A stretch of 64,000 nt of DNA from Vibrio sp. SCSIO 43137 (lineage in GTDB: Bacteria > Pseudomonadota > Gammaproteobacteria > Enterobacterales > Vibrionaceae). The stretch is taken from assembly GCF_028201475.1 (NCBI RefSeq), contig NZ_CP116384.1, positions 496,001 to 560,000 of the forward strand. Reading direction: 5' to 3'. A program made the translations under genes and the position numbers. The notes beneath the pieces are model-generated. The model saw only the letters and a program-made list of their open reading frames with translations. It made no database searches and was not told the DNA's origin. Positions 35,122 to 44,194 of the stretch are shown here, piece after piece (position 1 is the first letter of the stretch; each line of letters starts with the position of its first letter).

Positions 35122-35987
35122 TGAGGGACAAAATCGATCAGGTCGGAGCTAACGCCCTGATAGTAGAAGGCGGCGCCATGCGCGCCGTTTTTTCTTGCGG
35201 CATTCTTGACACCTTTCTGGCTGACAATTTCAACCCGTTTGACAGTTTCTGGGGCGTCTCCGCAGGTGCGTCTAATCTGGCGGCCTTTCTGGCTAATATG
35301 CCGGGCAGAAACCTCAAGATTTATACTGACTACAGTTGCCGTAAAGAGTTTATTCGCCCGTTAAGGTTTATCACCGGCAAAAATATGATGGATCTGGACT
35401 GGTTATGGAAAGTCACCATAGCAGAGCTGGGGCTAGATATTGACACCATCCAGTCTCACCAACGTCCTTTCTATCTTGCCGTAACTGAACAGCAAACAGG
35501 CAAAGCAGAGTATCTTCTGGCTGAACCTGACAGCCTTGTTGAAACCATGAAAGCCAGCAGTGCACTTCCGGTTCTTTATCGTAATGGCGTTGTTCTGCCG
35601 GACGGAAAACGTTATGTCGATGGCGGAGTGGCTGATGCTATACCGGTAGCAGAGGCAATACGGCGTGGTGCAAAACGTATTATGGTGCTGCGAAGCAGGC
35701 CGTTTAGCTATGTTAAAGCTGAAGAGAAGTCCTCCGCTTTGCTGAAGCGACTGTTAAAGAACACACCTGAATTAATAGAACCTATGTGTGGCAGAGCTTC
35801 CCGTTACAACCAGACGATTGAACTTATGCGCAATCCTCCGCAAGGGGTGGAAATTGTCGAGATATGCCCGCCGGAGTCTTTTCGTCTGAAGAGATTAACC
35901 CGCGAGGCAAAACCTCTTTTTCATGGTTATCAATGTGGCCAGAAGGCTGCGGCGGATGCCATTAAACGCTGGAAGGAGCTGATATGA
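35121..35987 (+). CDS. Patatin-like phospholipase
   Basis: This 288-residue patatin-fold lipid hydrolase has an oxyanion loop near the N-terminus (VEGGAMRAVFSCG, Gly17-Gly18 and Arg21), nucleophile elbow GVSAGAS with Ser47, and the catalytic Asp in VDGGVADAIPV. The layout resembles the YjjU-type bacterial patatins. It has no signal peptide, so it acts in the cytoplasm, probably on phospholipid or lysophospholipid esters. Its ATG overlaps the hupE stop by one base and its own stop overlaps the next start by four (ATGA), so translation is coupled across the operon. Confidence 0.88.
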   Translation: MRDKIDQVGANALIVEGGAMRAVFSCGILDTFLADNFNPFDSFWGVSAGASNLAAFLANMPGRNLKIYTDYSCRKEFIRPLRFITGKNMMDLDWLWKVTIAELGLDIDTIQSHQRPFYLAVTEQQTGKAEYLLAEPDSLVETMKASSALPVLYRNGVVLPDGKRYVDGGVADAIPVAEAIRRGAKRIMVLRSRPFSYVKAEEKSSALLKRLLKNTPELIEPMCGRASRYNQTIELMRNPPQGVEIVEICPPESFRLKRLTREAKPLFHGYQCGQKAAADAIKRWKELI

Positions 35988-36553
35988 AAGCCATAATTGA
36001 AACTTCCCGTTTGATATTAAGGCAGTGGAGATCAGAGGATGCACTGCCTTTTTACCAACTGAACAGTGACCCGAAAGTGATGCAATACTTTCCGGAGTGC
36101 CTATCCCGGGAGCGCAGTGATGCCGTTATCAACCGACTGACTAACATGATTGATGAAAATGGCTGGGGCTTCTGGGCAGTGGAACGAAAAGACAACGCAG
36201 AGTTTATCGGTTTTGTCGGACTTTTGGCTCAGCCTGAGCAGAGTGACATCCCGTTTACTCCTTTTGTCGAGATTGGCTGGCGCTTGTCCCGTTCCAACTG
36301 GGGAATGGGTTTTGCAACTGAAGCGGCACAGGGGGCACTTAGTTACGCCTTTTGTCATCTGGGCGTTGATGCGGTTTACTCTTTTACCGTATTGGAGAAC
36401 TTGCCTTCAAGAAAAGTGATGGAACGTATTGGTATGCAAAATACCGGCAGAGATTTCAACCATCCCAAACTAGAAGCCGGTCATAAACTGGAAAGGCACT
36501 GTCTGTATAGAATCAGTCTGAAAGACTGGAAAGCGCTAAAGGGAGACAAGTAA
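35984..36553 (+). CDS. GNAT family N-acetyltransferase (RimJ/RimL-like)
   Basis: This 189-residue protein starts IIETSRLILRQWRSEDALPFYQLNSDPKVM, the opening of RimJ/RimL-type acetyltransferases, and contains EIGWRLSRSNWGMGFATEAA, where the acetyl-CoA loop R-x-x-x-G-x-G/A region is visible, then YSFTVLENLPSRKVMERIGM. Such enzymes acetylate the N-terminus of ribosomal proteins or small amines. The target here is unknown. The gene overlaps the patatin gene by four bases and the Nudix gene by one, forming a tight operon. Confidence 0.87.
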   Translation: MKAIIETSRLILRQWRSEDALPFYQLNSDPKVMQYFPECLSRERSDAVINRLTNMIDENGWGFWAVERKDNAEFIGFVGLLAQPEQSDIPFTPFVEIGWRLSRSNWGMGFATEAAQGALSYAFCHLGVDAVYSFTVLENLPSRKVMERIGMQNTGRDFNHPKLEAGHKLERHCLYRISLKDWKALKGDK

Positions 36554-37002
36554 TGATTCCAATAAACACTTCTGTTGTGGCAGGTGTAGTTCTTTCTAAG
36601 CAAGATGGTGAAACTAAAATGCTGCTTATGAAGAGAGCGAAAGAGGGCTATTGGTGCCATGTGGCCGGTAAAATTGAATCCGGAGAGGTGGCCGGTCAGG
36701 CTATGCTTCGTGAGCTGAAAGAAGAAACCGGAATTGAAGCCGCTGAACTCTATAATGGCGAGTATCTGGAACAGTTTTATGATGCGAAAAGTAATGAGCT
36801 GTTAATTATTCCCACTTTTGCCATGTTATGCCTTGAAAACCAGCAAGTTGTCCTGAACGAAGAACATACAGAATACCGCTGGTGCTCACTGCAGGAGGCG
36901 ATATCTCTGGTTCCCTTCCCAAATCAGAAGCAGCTGTATCAGCATGTCTGGAAGCTATTTGTTGAAAACACGCCATCAGAGTTTTTAAAGGTCTGTTTGT
37001 AA
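36553..37002 (+). CDS. Nudix hydrolase
   Basis: This 149-residue protein has a complete Nudix box: GKIESGEVAGQAMLRELKEE followed by TGI, matching G-x5-E-x7-REU-x-EE-x-G-U, with the glutamates that bind Mg. An N-terminal strand AGVVLSKQDGETKMLLMKRA fits the fold. Nudix enzymes remove nucleoside diphosphate from a variable group; the group is not predictable here. It is the last gene of the hupE-patatin-GNAT-Nudix set, ending seven bases before a convergent LysR gene, with no clear terminator between. Confidence 0.88.
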   Translation: MIPINTSVVAGVVLSKQDGETKMLLMKRAKEGYWCHVAGKIESGEVAGQAMLRELKEETGIEAAELYNGEYLEQFYDAKSNELLIIPTFAMLCLENQQVVLNEEHTEYRWCSLQEAISLVPFPNQKQLYQHVWKLFVENTPSEFLKVCL

Positions 37003-37009
37003 GCATTTT

Positions 37010-37888
37010 TCAACTGATAAACTGCTGTTTAATGGCATCAATAAACCAGTCGTACCGTTTTGCAGGGACTTGATGTTTTTTGCTAACCAGATAGACAGTT
37101 TCATTCACGATATCGGGAAGAGGAATAACCGCTAGTTTATCTTTTTCCGGGCTGGCCAGATAAGCGCTCACGGGTAAAACCGTAAAACCAATATTGTGGC
37201 TGACTGGTACAAGTATCTGATTTAGCTGATTCACATACCCTTTTGTAGCAATGGTTTCTATAGATTTGGCAAAACCTGTCTGGGTCAATATCTTGCTCAG
37301 GTAGTGTGAGCAGTCAGGATGATCAATTAATCCTATTTGGCTGAGCAGACCCGGCGAAAAAGGTTTATCCTGATGTTGATTAGAGACAATAAGGCAAAGC
37401 TCTTCATTTCCAATCACTTTATAGTCTAAATCAGCGGACGGAAGTTGCTGAGTCATTAAACCTAACTGAATGTGATTATCCAGCAGAAGCTGAGCTATTC
37501 TGCTATTTGGTGCCGCCTCAAGAGAGATAGTCAGTTGCGGGTGTTCAAGCTGCCGTTTTAGTAGCAGAGGATACATCTGCATACTGAGTGAGCCGGACAT
37601 AGCAAAGCGACACTCACCGGAGTAGGGAGAGTCGTTCTGTATTTTCTCTTTGAGGTTTGCCTCTGTTTTTTCCTGCCGGCAGGCGTGCAGGTAGACTTCC
37701 CGTCCTGCTTCGGTCAATTCAAATCTTTTGCCTATTTTGGTCAGCAGGCTGACATTCAGTTCAGTTTCAAGCTTTTTAATATGTTGACTCACTCCCGGCT
37801 GGGTCATAAACAGCTTTTCTGCTGTTTTGGTGAAGTGACCGGTTTCAACCAGTGTTTTATAAGTAATAAGCCAGACAGGATTTAACAT
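37010..37888 (-). CDS. LysR family transcriptional regulator
   Basis: This 292-residue protein has an N-terminal helix-turn-helix (NPVWLITYKTLVETGHFTKTAEKLFMTQPGVSQHIKKLETELN), then a link and an effector domain with two lobes (about 90-290) ending VSKKHQVPAKRYDWFIDAI. It is of full length. The gene to its right is a chemoreceptor 200 bases away in the same direction, and it is convergent with the Nudix operon, so no divergent partner identifies its target. The sequence resembles the group of LysR regulators with short spacer domains controlling transport or stress genes; the specificity is unknown. Confidence 0.88.
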   Translation of the reverse strand: MLNPVWLITYKTLVETGHFTKTAEKLFMTQPGVSQHIKKLETELNVSLLTKIGKRFELTEAGREVYLHACRQEKTEANLKEKIQNDSPYSGECRFAMSGSLSMQMYPLLLKRQLEHPQLTISLEAAPNSRIAQLLLDNHIQLGLMTQQLPSADLDYKVIGNEELCLIVSNQHQDKPFSPGLLSQIGLIDHPDCSHYLSKILTQTGFAKSIETIATKGYVNQLNQILVPVSHNIGFTVLPVSAYLASPEKDKLAVIPLPDIVNETVYLVSKKHQVPAKRYDWFIDAIKQQFIS

Positions 37889-38046
37889 AGTGAAATGATT
37901 AATAATGGTTATTAACTGAAGAATAAATGATAATTTTTCGTTTATCCAGTTGCTTAAAAGTGCTGACAGGTATCGATATGGTAAGTTTTAACGCTGAACT
38001 CTTATCAGGCTCGCTTTTCCGGTTCAATTGTTGCTCTGCCCGTTAA

Positions 38047-38078
38047 AATAAAAAGGCCAACCAATCGGCTGACCTTTT
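38047..38078 (-). terminator. Terminator after the Cache chemoreceptor gene
   Basis: On the minus strand AAAAGGTCAGCC pairs with GGTTGGCCTTTT (positions 38067-38078 and 38051-38062), with two G-U pairs, followed by TATTTT. It lies just past the receptor's stop. Confidence 0.75.
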
Positions 38079-38095
38079 GTGACTTATGCTGTTCG

Positions 38096-39964
38096 TCAGA
38101 CGATAAACTTATTCAGAATACTGCTCTGCTCACGGACATTTTCTGTCTGAACCTGCATGGCCATATTGGCTTCATCAGCACCCTGAGAAACCTGTACTGA
38201 CAGATCTTTAATCTTAACCGTGTTGGCGTTGATCTCTTCTGCGACTAAGCTTTGCTCTTCAGCAGCAGATGCGATCTGCATATTCATATCCGTGATACGC
38301 TGTATAGCGTTACGGATTTTCTCAAGAGCCATATTGGCTTCTTCAGCCTGGGTAACAGTATTACTTGCTGTCTCCTTGCTCAGACCCATGGCTTTGGCAA
38401 CTGAACCGGCACCAGCCTGAAGCTGCTCAATCATATTACGGATCTCAGTGGTCGATTCCTGAGTTCTCTGAGCAAGGGTACGAACCTCATCGGCTACAAC
38501 GGCAAATCCACGACCTTGTTCGCCTGCACGTGCTGCCTCAATTGCGGCGTTAAGTGCCAGCAAATTGGTTTGGTCAGCTATATCGTTAATAACCTGAAGC
38601 ACAGTTTCGATACTGTCTGTGGCATCTTCCAATGCTTTAACTTCGTCAACAGCTGAATCAATACGATCAGACAGCTCGTTAATGGAGTCTGTTGTGCTGT
38701 TTACAACAGCAGAGCCCTGCTGAGTTGCATCGTCAGCTTCTTGTGCTGCCCCGGCTGCCCCCTGAGCATTACCCGCCATATCGGTGGAAGTGGTTGCCAT
38801 CTCGTTCATGGCAGTCGCCAGTTGCTCAAGCTCCTGAAGCTGTTCCTGCATCGCAGAGGCGGCATGAGAAGAACCCTCAGCTGTGCTTTCAGTGCCACGC
38901 ATTATCTCTTCACCAATGCCTTTCAACTGCTTAATCTGACCCTGAAGGTTCTCTGTAAAGACGTTGAATCCTGTGGCCAGTTCAGCGAACTCTTTATCAG
39001 TATTGGTGGCAAGACGCTGGGTTAAGTCACCTTCACCTGAAGCAACATCTTGTATCGCGTGGTTGAGTGAATCGAGCGGCTTCATCAGTTTAGCGATCAG
39101 GCCAAGAAGAACGGCAACACTGACGATAAGGGCGATAACAGTAAAGATAATCGACTGATTACGCATATCAATGACAGAGGCGAAAGCGATATTTTGATCA
39201 AGGGCTACGCCGACATACCAGTCCTGATTTGGGACTTTAACAAAGTCGAAAACATATTCGTCTCCGTTTACCGCTACAGTTTGCATCTTCTGCGTTATCT
39301 GCACATTTGGCTGATAAGAGGAGAATGGCTGACCGTTTTTCTCTTCATCGGGGTGAGCGATAGTGGAACCTGCGCTATCAACGATAAAGACGTAACCAGC
39401 GTCAAACAGCTCTACGTTGTTGACGATCTCTGCAAGGCCAACCAGGCTCACATCGAAAAACAGTGCACCTTTAAATGAACCATTCTCGTTAAGTGGTGTG
39501 GCGATAGAAATCAGAATCTCATTGGTTACCGAATCCGCATACGGCGTAGTGACAAATAAGCCATTAGCCTGTTTAGCACCTTTATACCAAGGACGCGCTC
39601 TGCCGTCCCATGTAGGGCCCGGATCCCAGCTTGCAGTACCGGGAATGGCTTTGCCATCTGTTTCCAAAGCACCACCGACCAATACAAATGGTTTTTTAAG
39701 GGCAGGTTGATCGATAGCGGAAAGAATACCCTCTCTGGAGATGTCGAGTTCAGCCATATTGGTCGTATAACGAGCGACATCTTTACGGCCTTCCATTTCA
39801 GAAACAACGTTATTCTTAACACTTTGCATAATGTCTTTAACGCTGTTTTCAATGGTGGTTTCAAGTTCTGACTGAATCGTCATCACCTGATTAATGGAGA
39901 GTGTACTTACCGTTACTAGCATTAATAGTGCCGAAGCAATAACGATTTTGTGGCTAAATTTCAT
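38096..39964 (-). CDS. Methyl-accepting chemotaxis protein with double Cache sensor
   Basis: This 622-residue receptor has membrane segments at about 8-28 and 273-295, enclosing a periplasmic sensor (about 35-270) with double-Cache features: [49 protein letters not shown] and [17 protein letters not shown] domain with GEGDLTQRL follows, then the signalling hairpin with [19 protein letters not shown]. The WYKxA and YxD-type pocket residues resemble the amino-acid-sensing Cache class, including the Mlp-type vibrio receptors, but the ligand is a guess. It is monocistronic, ending at the terminator at 38047. Confidence 0.92.
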   Translation of the reverse strand: MKFSHKIVIASALLMLVTVSTLSINQVMTIQSELETTIENSVKDIMQSVKNNVVSEMEGRKDVARYTTNMAELDISREGILSAIDQPALKKPFVLVGGALETDGKAIPGTASWDPGPTWDGRARPWYKGAKQANGLFVTTPYADSVTNEILISIATPLNENGSFKGALFFDVSLVGLAEIVNNVELFDAGYVFIVDSAGSTIAHPDEEKNGQPFSSYQPNVQITQKMQTVAVNGDEYVFDFVKVPNQDWYVGVALDQNIAFASVIDMRNQSIIFTVIALIVSVAVLLGLIAKLMKPLDSLNHAIQDVASGEGDLTQRLATNTDKEFAELATGFNVFTENLQGQIKQLKGIGEEIMRGTESTAEGSSHAASAMQEQLQELEQLATAMNEMATTSTDMAGNAQGAAGAAQEADDATQQGSAVVNSTTDSINELSDRIDSAVDEVKALEDATDSIETVLQVINDIADQTNLLALNAAIEAARAGEQGRGFAVVADEVRTLAQRTQESTTEIRNMIEQLQAGAGSVAKAMGLSKETASNTVTQAEEANMALEKIRNAIQRITDMNMQIASAAEEQSLVAEEINANTVKIKDLSVQVSQGADEANMAMQVQTENVREQSSILNKFIV

Positions 39965-40536
39965 ATGTGGTTCCTTTAAGTACTTCCCTGGGATTTAAGG
40001 ATTCAAAAGCGCCAACTTTAAGTACATATGTTAGGCAGTTATGGTGCTAGCTCTCTCTGGAGCTTTTAATAAAGTTTATTTCACGTTCAATATGTCTCGT
40101 GAATAATAAACAGCTTAATCATTAACATACCTATGTATCAGTAATTTTACGTATTTCTTTAAAGTTTAGCATAGCCAAAATTTATCAATGTGTTGATGTA
40201 GTATTTGAGAATCTTCTAATTAATTCTTCGCTAGGGTAAATTCATACCCGTTTTTGCTGTGTAAGTGGAATCAATTTATCCATTTTTTATGTGTGGAAAA
40301 ATTAAATTCTATTTGTGAGAAATAGTCCGTTATTGATAAAAAAGATAAAAATGACAATTTTGTGAATTAAATATGTGGATCAATGGCTCTAATGTTGGCA
40401 GTTTTTTATACAATTTATCAAATGATAACAATAACTTTTCGTAATTAGACTAAAAAGATTCGGAGGATAAAAGCGGCTCTTTAAGCAAATCATTTGTGTT
40501 AAACTGCGCGTTTTAGACCCCCGCAGGCGAAATAAT
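39965..40536. other. 572-base intergenic region, AT-rich
   Basis: These bases separate the divergent chemoreceptor and S4-domain genes. The right end carries CGGAGG (40461-40466) but no ORF. I see a short AGCTC/GAGCT hairpin near 40050-40070 and no other structure. No functional call. Confidence 0.4.
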
Positions 40537-40953
40537 ATGAGTTCACATCAATCAGGCTTTGAAGAAGAGCAAGAAGTTGAAATTGAAGCCATTGGAGTAG
40601 AGATCGCTACGCAACCAATAGAGCTGTATAAAATCTTTAAAATTGCCAATCTGGTTAACGGTGGCGGAGAAGCAAAACACATTATCAGTGAAGGTTATGT
40701 TGCCGTAAATGGTGAAATAGAAACGCGCAAACGCCGAAAAATAGTTGACGGTGATCTGATTGAGTTTAATCAGGAGTTTTATCTGGCGATTTATAATCCT
40801 GATTCCGCCCAGACTTCTGGTGCAGATTCAGGCTATGAAGTTGCTTATGAAGAGACGCTTTCTGAACAGGTTGAACCTGAAAAAGTTGAACATGAACCAA
40901 GTGAGCCGGAACAACCCAAAAGCAAAGGCAGAAAATCCATCCAGTTTCTGTAG
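40537..40953 (+). CDS. S4-domain RNA-binding protein with acidic C-terminal tail
   Basis: This 138-residue protein has an S4 RNA-binding domain covering about 25-90: IELYKIFKIANLVNGGGEAKHIISEGYVAVNG, then ETRKRRKIVDGDLIEF. It resembles the YbcJ-like small S4 proteins that act as standalone RNA binders. The rest (about 95-138) is a long Glu/Pro-rich tail (SEQVEPEKVEHEPSEPEQP) ending in a short basic stretch KGRKSIQFL. The tail is unusual compared with YbcJ, which lacks it. It is monocistronic and starts at ATG 40537. Confidence 0.75.
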   Translation: MSSHQSGFEEEQEVEIEAIGVEIATQPIELYKIFKIANLVNGGGEAKHIISEGYVAVNGEIETRKRRKIVDGDLIEFNQEFYLAIYNPDSAQTSGADSGYEVAYEETLSEQVEPEKVEHEPSEPEQPKSKGRKSIQFL

Positions 40954-41023
40954 TCCGGTTATGCGTCCATATATCAATAGTGGTAATGTTGCCCTACCAT
41001 ACTAGTTTCTATCCAGATGCAGG

Positions 41024-41049
41024 CTCACTATAAGGTAAATTATAGTGAG
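41024..41049. other. Perfect 10-base inverted repeat between S4 and amylosucrase genes
   Basis: CTCACTATAA (41024-41033) and TTATAGTGAG (41040-41049) pair perfectly around GGTAAA. No T-run follows, so it is either a weak terminator of the S4 transcript or an operator for the amylosucrase gene, 100 bases upstream of its start. Confidence 0.6.
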
Positions 41050-41148
41050 TCGCTGTTCACATGTTTTTCTCTGTAATCTATCTTAACCGTTACTTAATCG
41101 TTTAAGTTATCTATATTTTCTTCAGTTATCAGGTTTGTGGAGTGATTT

Positions 41149-43083
41149 ATGTTGTCGCATCTGGAAGGACAGAAGGCCTTAAGACAAGTTTTAGAGTCGG
41201 TGGATTTATCCGCATTAAGCCAGAAAGATCAGAAGACTTTTCTGGCACGTATGGATGAGCACTTTCCTGAGCTGATGGTGAAGTTGCACCATTTATATGG
41301 GGCGCAGTACGACTTTTTCTATTATCTGCAAAAGCTCTCTTCTGAGTTGGCCTCCGCCTTCGGCAGCCGGAAAGTGAAATTGAAAAAACAGGATCAGAAA
41401 AGGCTTAATCAGCCAAACTGGTACCGCAGTGAAAAAATGCTGGGCATGGCGCTTTATGTTGACCTGTTTGCCGGCGATCTGAAAAAGCTTCTGGATAAGA
41501 TTCCTTATCTTAAGGCTCTCGGTGTTAACTATGTTCACCTTATGCCTCTGTATAAATCGCCGGAAGGACGCAGCGACGGCGGCTATGCAGTATCTGATTA
41601 CCGCAGTGTGGATAAGAAGCTAGGTACTGAGAGAGATCTGGTAAAGGTGGCTAATGCGTTTAGCGATGAAGGGATCAGTCTGGTACTCGATTTTGTCTTT
41701 AACCATACCTCCTGTGAACATGAGTGGGCCAAGAGAGCCCTTGCCGGTGAAGAAGAGTATCAAAACTACTATTACTTCTTTTCTGATAAACAAGAGGTAG
41801 ATGAGTACAACCAGACCTGCCGGGAAATCTTCCCTACCGTGCGACGGGGCAGTTTTACCTTCAACGAAGAAGTGGATAAATGGATCTGGACAACCTTTAA
41901 CAGTTTTCAGTGGGATCTTAACTTCTCTAATCCGGCGGTGTTTAATGCTATCACGGCTGAAATGCTGTTTCTGGCCAATATTGGCTGTGAGGGCTTAAGG
42001 CTGGATGCTCTTGCCTTTATCTGGAAAGAGAAGTGGACGCAGTGTGAAAGCCTGCCAAAAGCCCACACTCTTATTCAGGCGTTTAACCTCTGCCTGCAAA
42101 TCGTTGCGCCGTCGGTTCAATTTAAGTCCGAGGCTATCGTGCACCCTGACGAAGTGGCGCAATACATTGATAAAAAAGAGTGCCAGCTCTCTTATAACCC
42201 TCTGATGATGGCGCTAATGTGGGAGTCACTGGCCACAAGGGAAACGAAACTACTGACCGCCTCGCTGAAAAAGAGCTTTCAGATTTCTGCCGATTGTAGT
42301 TGGGTAAACTATATCCGCTGTCATGATGATATCGGCTGGACATTCGATGATGCCGTAGCCGGGCAGTTAGGGATTAACGGTTTTGATCATCGTCGTTTCC
42401 TTAATCAGTTTTATACCGGCCGCTTTGAAGGCTCTTTTGCACACGGTGTTGCGTTTCAGGAGAATCCGGCAACGGGCGACTGCCGGGTATGTGGCTCTCT
42501 CGCCTCCCTTGCCGGGCTGGAAGATGCGATTAAATCAGACGATATTCATAAACTCGATCAGGCAATAAAACGGGTTCGTCTGCTAAACAGCATCAATCTG
42601 AGTATTGGTGGCATTCCTCTTATTTATCAGGGGGATGAGATTGGCATGCTCAATGACTACAGTTTTGTTGGTGATGCGGATAAGTATGATGATGCCCGCT
42701 GGGTGAACCGTCCGGCAATTACTCAGGAAGCGATTGCCCTTGCTGAAGACAGAGCCTCTCCGCAGGGCATTATTCACCGTGAGTTGCTGAATATGATCCA
42801 TATCCGCCAGTCAAATCCTGTGTTTGGCGAGGCAGATACTCAGATCCTAGAAACCTATCAGTCCGGGCTGTTTGCCTATGCAAGAGCCGATCAACAGGGC
42901 AGAAAGCTACTGGCTATTTGCAACTTCAGTGACCAGTCCCAGCAGGTTCCTGCCAGTATTTGCGATATTCTGGCCAGCGATAAGGTGGTGGACTTGCTGA
43001 CTCATAAAGAGGTTCTTACCAAGGGAGACATCAAGTTAAATGGTTATGATGTGCTTTGGTTAACTCCGGATATTAAAGGTTAA
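41149..43083 (+). CDS. Amylosucrase-like alpha-glucosyltransferase (GH13 subfamily 4)
   Basis: This 644-residue enzyme matches the amylosucrase length. The barrel motifs are complete: LVLDFVFNHTS (region I), EGLRLDALAFIWK with the nucleophile Asp286 (region II), FKSEAIVHP with the acid/base Glu328 (region III), and YIRCHDDIGWTFDD with His392 and Asp393 (region IV). These three acid residues have the same numbering I recall for Neisseria amylosucrase. It builds alpha-1,4 glucan from sucrose and releases fructose, or hydrolyses sucrose. It has no signal peptide, so sucrose must be inside the cell; no sucrose transporter is in view. GGAG precedes the ATG. Confidence 0.9.
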   Translation: MLSHLEGQKALRQVLESVDLSALSQKDQKTFLARMDEHFPELMVKLHHLYGAQYDFFYYLQKLSSELASAFGSRKVKLKKQDQKRLNQPNWYRSEKMLGMALYVDLFAGDLKKLLDKIPYLKALGVNYVHLMPLYKSPEGRSDGGYAVSDYRSVDKKLGTERDLVKVANAFSDEGISLVLDFVFNHTSCEHEWAKRALAGEEEYQNYYYFFSDKQEVDEYNQTCREIFPTVRRGSFTFNEEVDKWIWTTFNSFQWDLNFSNPAVFNAITAEMLFLANIGCEGLRLDALAFIWKEKWTQCESLPKAHTLIQAFNLCLQIVAPSVQFKSEAIVHPDEVAQYIDKKECQLSYNPLMMALMWESLATRETKLLTASLKKSFQISADCSWVNYIRCHDDIGWTFDDAVAGQLGINGFDHRRFLNQFYTGRFEGSFAHGVAFQENPATGDCRVCGSLASLAGLEDAIKSDDIHKLDQAIKRVRLLNSINLSIGGIPLIYQGDEIGMLNDYSFVGDADKYDDARWVNRPAITQEAIALAEDRASPQGIIHRELLNMIHIRQSNPVFGEADTQILETYQSGLFAYARADQQGRKLLAICNFSDQSQQVPASICDILASDKVVDLLTHKEVLTKGDIKLNGYDVLWLTPDIKG

Positions 43084-43096
43084 ACGAGTATAAATA

Positions 43097-43660
43097 ATGA
43101 AAACAGAAAAACAGAAAATGTTGGCTGGTGAACCTTATCTGGCCTGGGATGACACCCTTTATGCAGAAAGAATTGCCTGCCGCAGAGTGCTTCAGCAGCT
43201 TAACAACAGCATTCCTGATAGTGATGAGTGGAAGAGTGCTATTCAACAATTAATCCCCGATGCCAAAGGTGAAGTGTATCTGGAACCACCGTTTCGCTGC
43301 GATTACGGAAGTAATATCCATGTCGGCAAGAATTTCTATGCCAATTTTAACTGTGTATTGCTGGACGTAAACCGTATCGATATCGGTGACAATGTCATGC
43401 TGGCGCCTAATGTTCAGATATACACGGCGGGTCACCCCATTGAGGTGAAAGGACGGGTAGAAGAGGGGATAGAGTTCGGTTTGCCGATCAAAATTGGCCA
43501 CAATGTCTGGATTGGTGGCGGGGCGATAATCTGCCCTGGGGTGACCATCGGAGATAACAGTGTTATCGGTGCCGGAGCAGTGGTCACCAAAGATATACCG
43601 GATAACGTGGTTGCGGCCGGTAACCCATGTAAAGTTATCAGGCAAATAGATAACGATTGA
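43097..43660 (+). CDS. Sugar O-acetyltransferase (maltose/galactoside acetyltransferase type)
   Basis: This 187-residue protein has the N-terminal helical cap (MLAGEPYLAWDDTLYAERIACRR) and left-handed beta helix of hexapeptide acetyltransferases: FRCDYGSNIHVGKNFYANFNCVLLDVNRI, DNVMLAPNVQIYTAGHP and the repeat IGGGAIICPGVTIGDNSVIGAGAVV. It matches Maa/LacA enzymes, which acetylate glucose, maltose or galactosides with acetyl-CoA. The catalytic His is in TAGHP. It follows the amylosucrase gene by 13 bases, so the pair is likely one operon and may process sugars released by it. Confidence 0.9.
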   Translation: MKTEKQKMLAGEPYLAWDDTLYAERIACRRVLQQLNNSIPDSDEWKSAIQQLIPDAKGEVYLEPPFRCDYGSNIHVGKNFYANFNCVLLDVNRIDIGDNVMLAPNVQIYTAGHPIEVKGRVEEGIEFGLPIKIGHNVWIGGGAIICPGVTIGDNSVIGAGAVVTKDIPDNVVAAGNPCKVIRQIDND

Positions 43661-43682
43661 TATAGTTAGAAACTTGGAGATA

Positions 43683-43715
43683 AAAAACCGCACTCCGGTG
43701 GGAGTGCGTCGGTTT
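43683..43715 (-). terminator. Terminator of the 73-residue gene
   Basis: GCACTCC (43690-43696) pairs with GGAGTGC (43701-43707) around GGTG, with outer AAACC/GGTTT. The minus strand runs into TTTTTTA, just past the stop of the 73-codon gene. Confidence 0.8.
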
Positions 43716-43719
43716 CAAG

Positions 43720-43941
43720 CTAGTTCAGGTTTAAGTAGTTGATCTGTCGCTCGACCTTTTTACCGGCCTTAGTGATCAGCTCATCAATCAGCTCAAGGTG
43801 AGATAATTCACGGGAATCGGTAAAGGTATCCCAACCCATAACCTGATTACCCTGAACGATATGACCATCGCCATTCCGGGGTACTTTAACAACGACAACG
43901 CCGCCACCCTGAAACTCAATTCGTACAAACTCTCTTGCCAT
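43720..43941 (-). CDS. Conserved-looking small protein of unknown function (73 residues)
   Basis: The protein begins MAREFVRIEFQGGGVVVVKVP and ends KKVERQINYLNLN. I do not recognise the family. It reads as a compact alpha/beta cytosolic domain: two strands, a Gly-rich turn, the QGNQVMGWDTFTDSRELSH loop and a C-terminal helix. GGGAG in the minus-strand leader marks the start, and a strong terminator follows, both supporting a real gene. It lies alone between a sugar acetyltransferase and a MarR gene. The FNR-like palindrome at 44024-44037 may regulate it. Confidence 0.6.
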   Translation of the reverse strand: MAREFVRIEFQGGGVVVVKVPRNGDGHIVQGNQVMGWDTFTDSRELSHLELIDELITKAGKKVERQINYLNLN

Positions 43942-44023
43942 AACACTCTCCCTGTGAGTAGAAAATAACCAGTCGCTGCCTATTAAACATAGCAGGTGAG
44001 CAGTCTATAGGGGCTGGAGAAAA

Positions 44024-44037
44024 TTGATCTAAATCAT
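44024..44037. promoter_or_regulatory. FNR-box-like palindrome upstream of the 73-residue gene
   Basis: TTGATCTAAATCAT matches the FNR consensus TTGAT-N4-ATCAA at nine of ten defined positions. It lies about 83 bases upstream of the start at 43941 on the minus strand. Function inferred from consensus alone; the spacing to a -10 box is not ideal. Confidence 0.4.
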
Positions 44038-44194
44038 GTAAACAAGAGATGCATTGTTAGCTTATTGATAAATATAAAATTAAAAAAACGGGCAAAAATT
44101 ACAAACTAGACTAAAGTACGAGACAGCCTAAAACAAAGTTTCACTATAAGCTCAGTGAACGTATCAGAGACCTTTATTGCTAAGCGGCTTGAGA

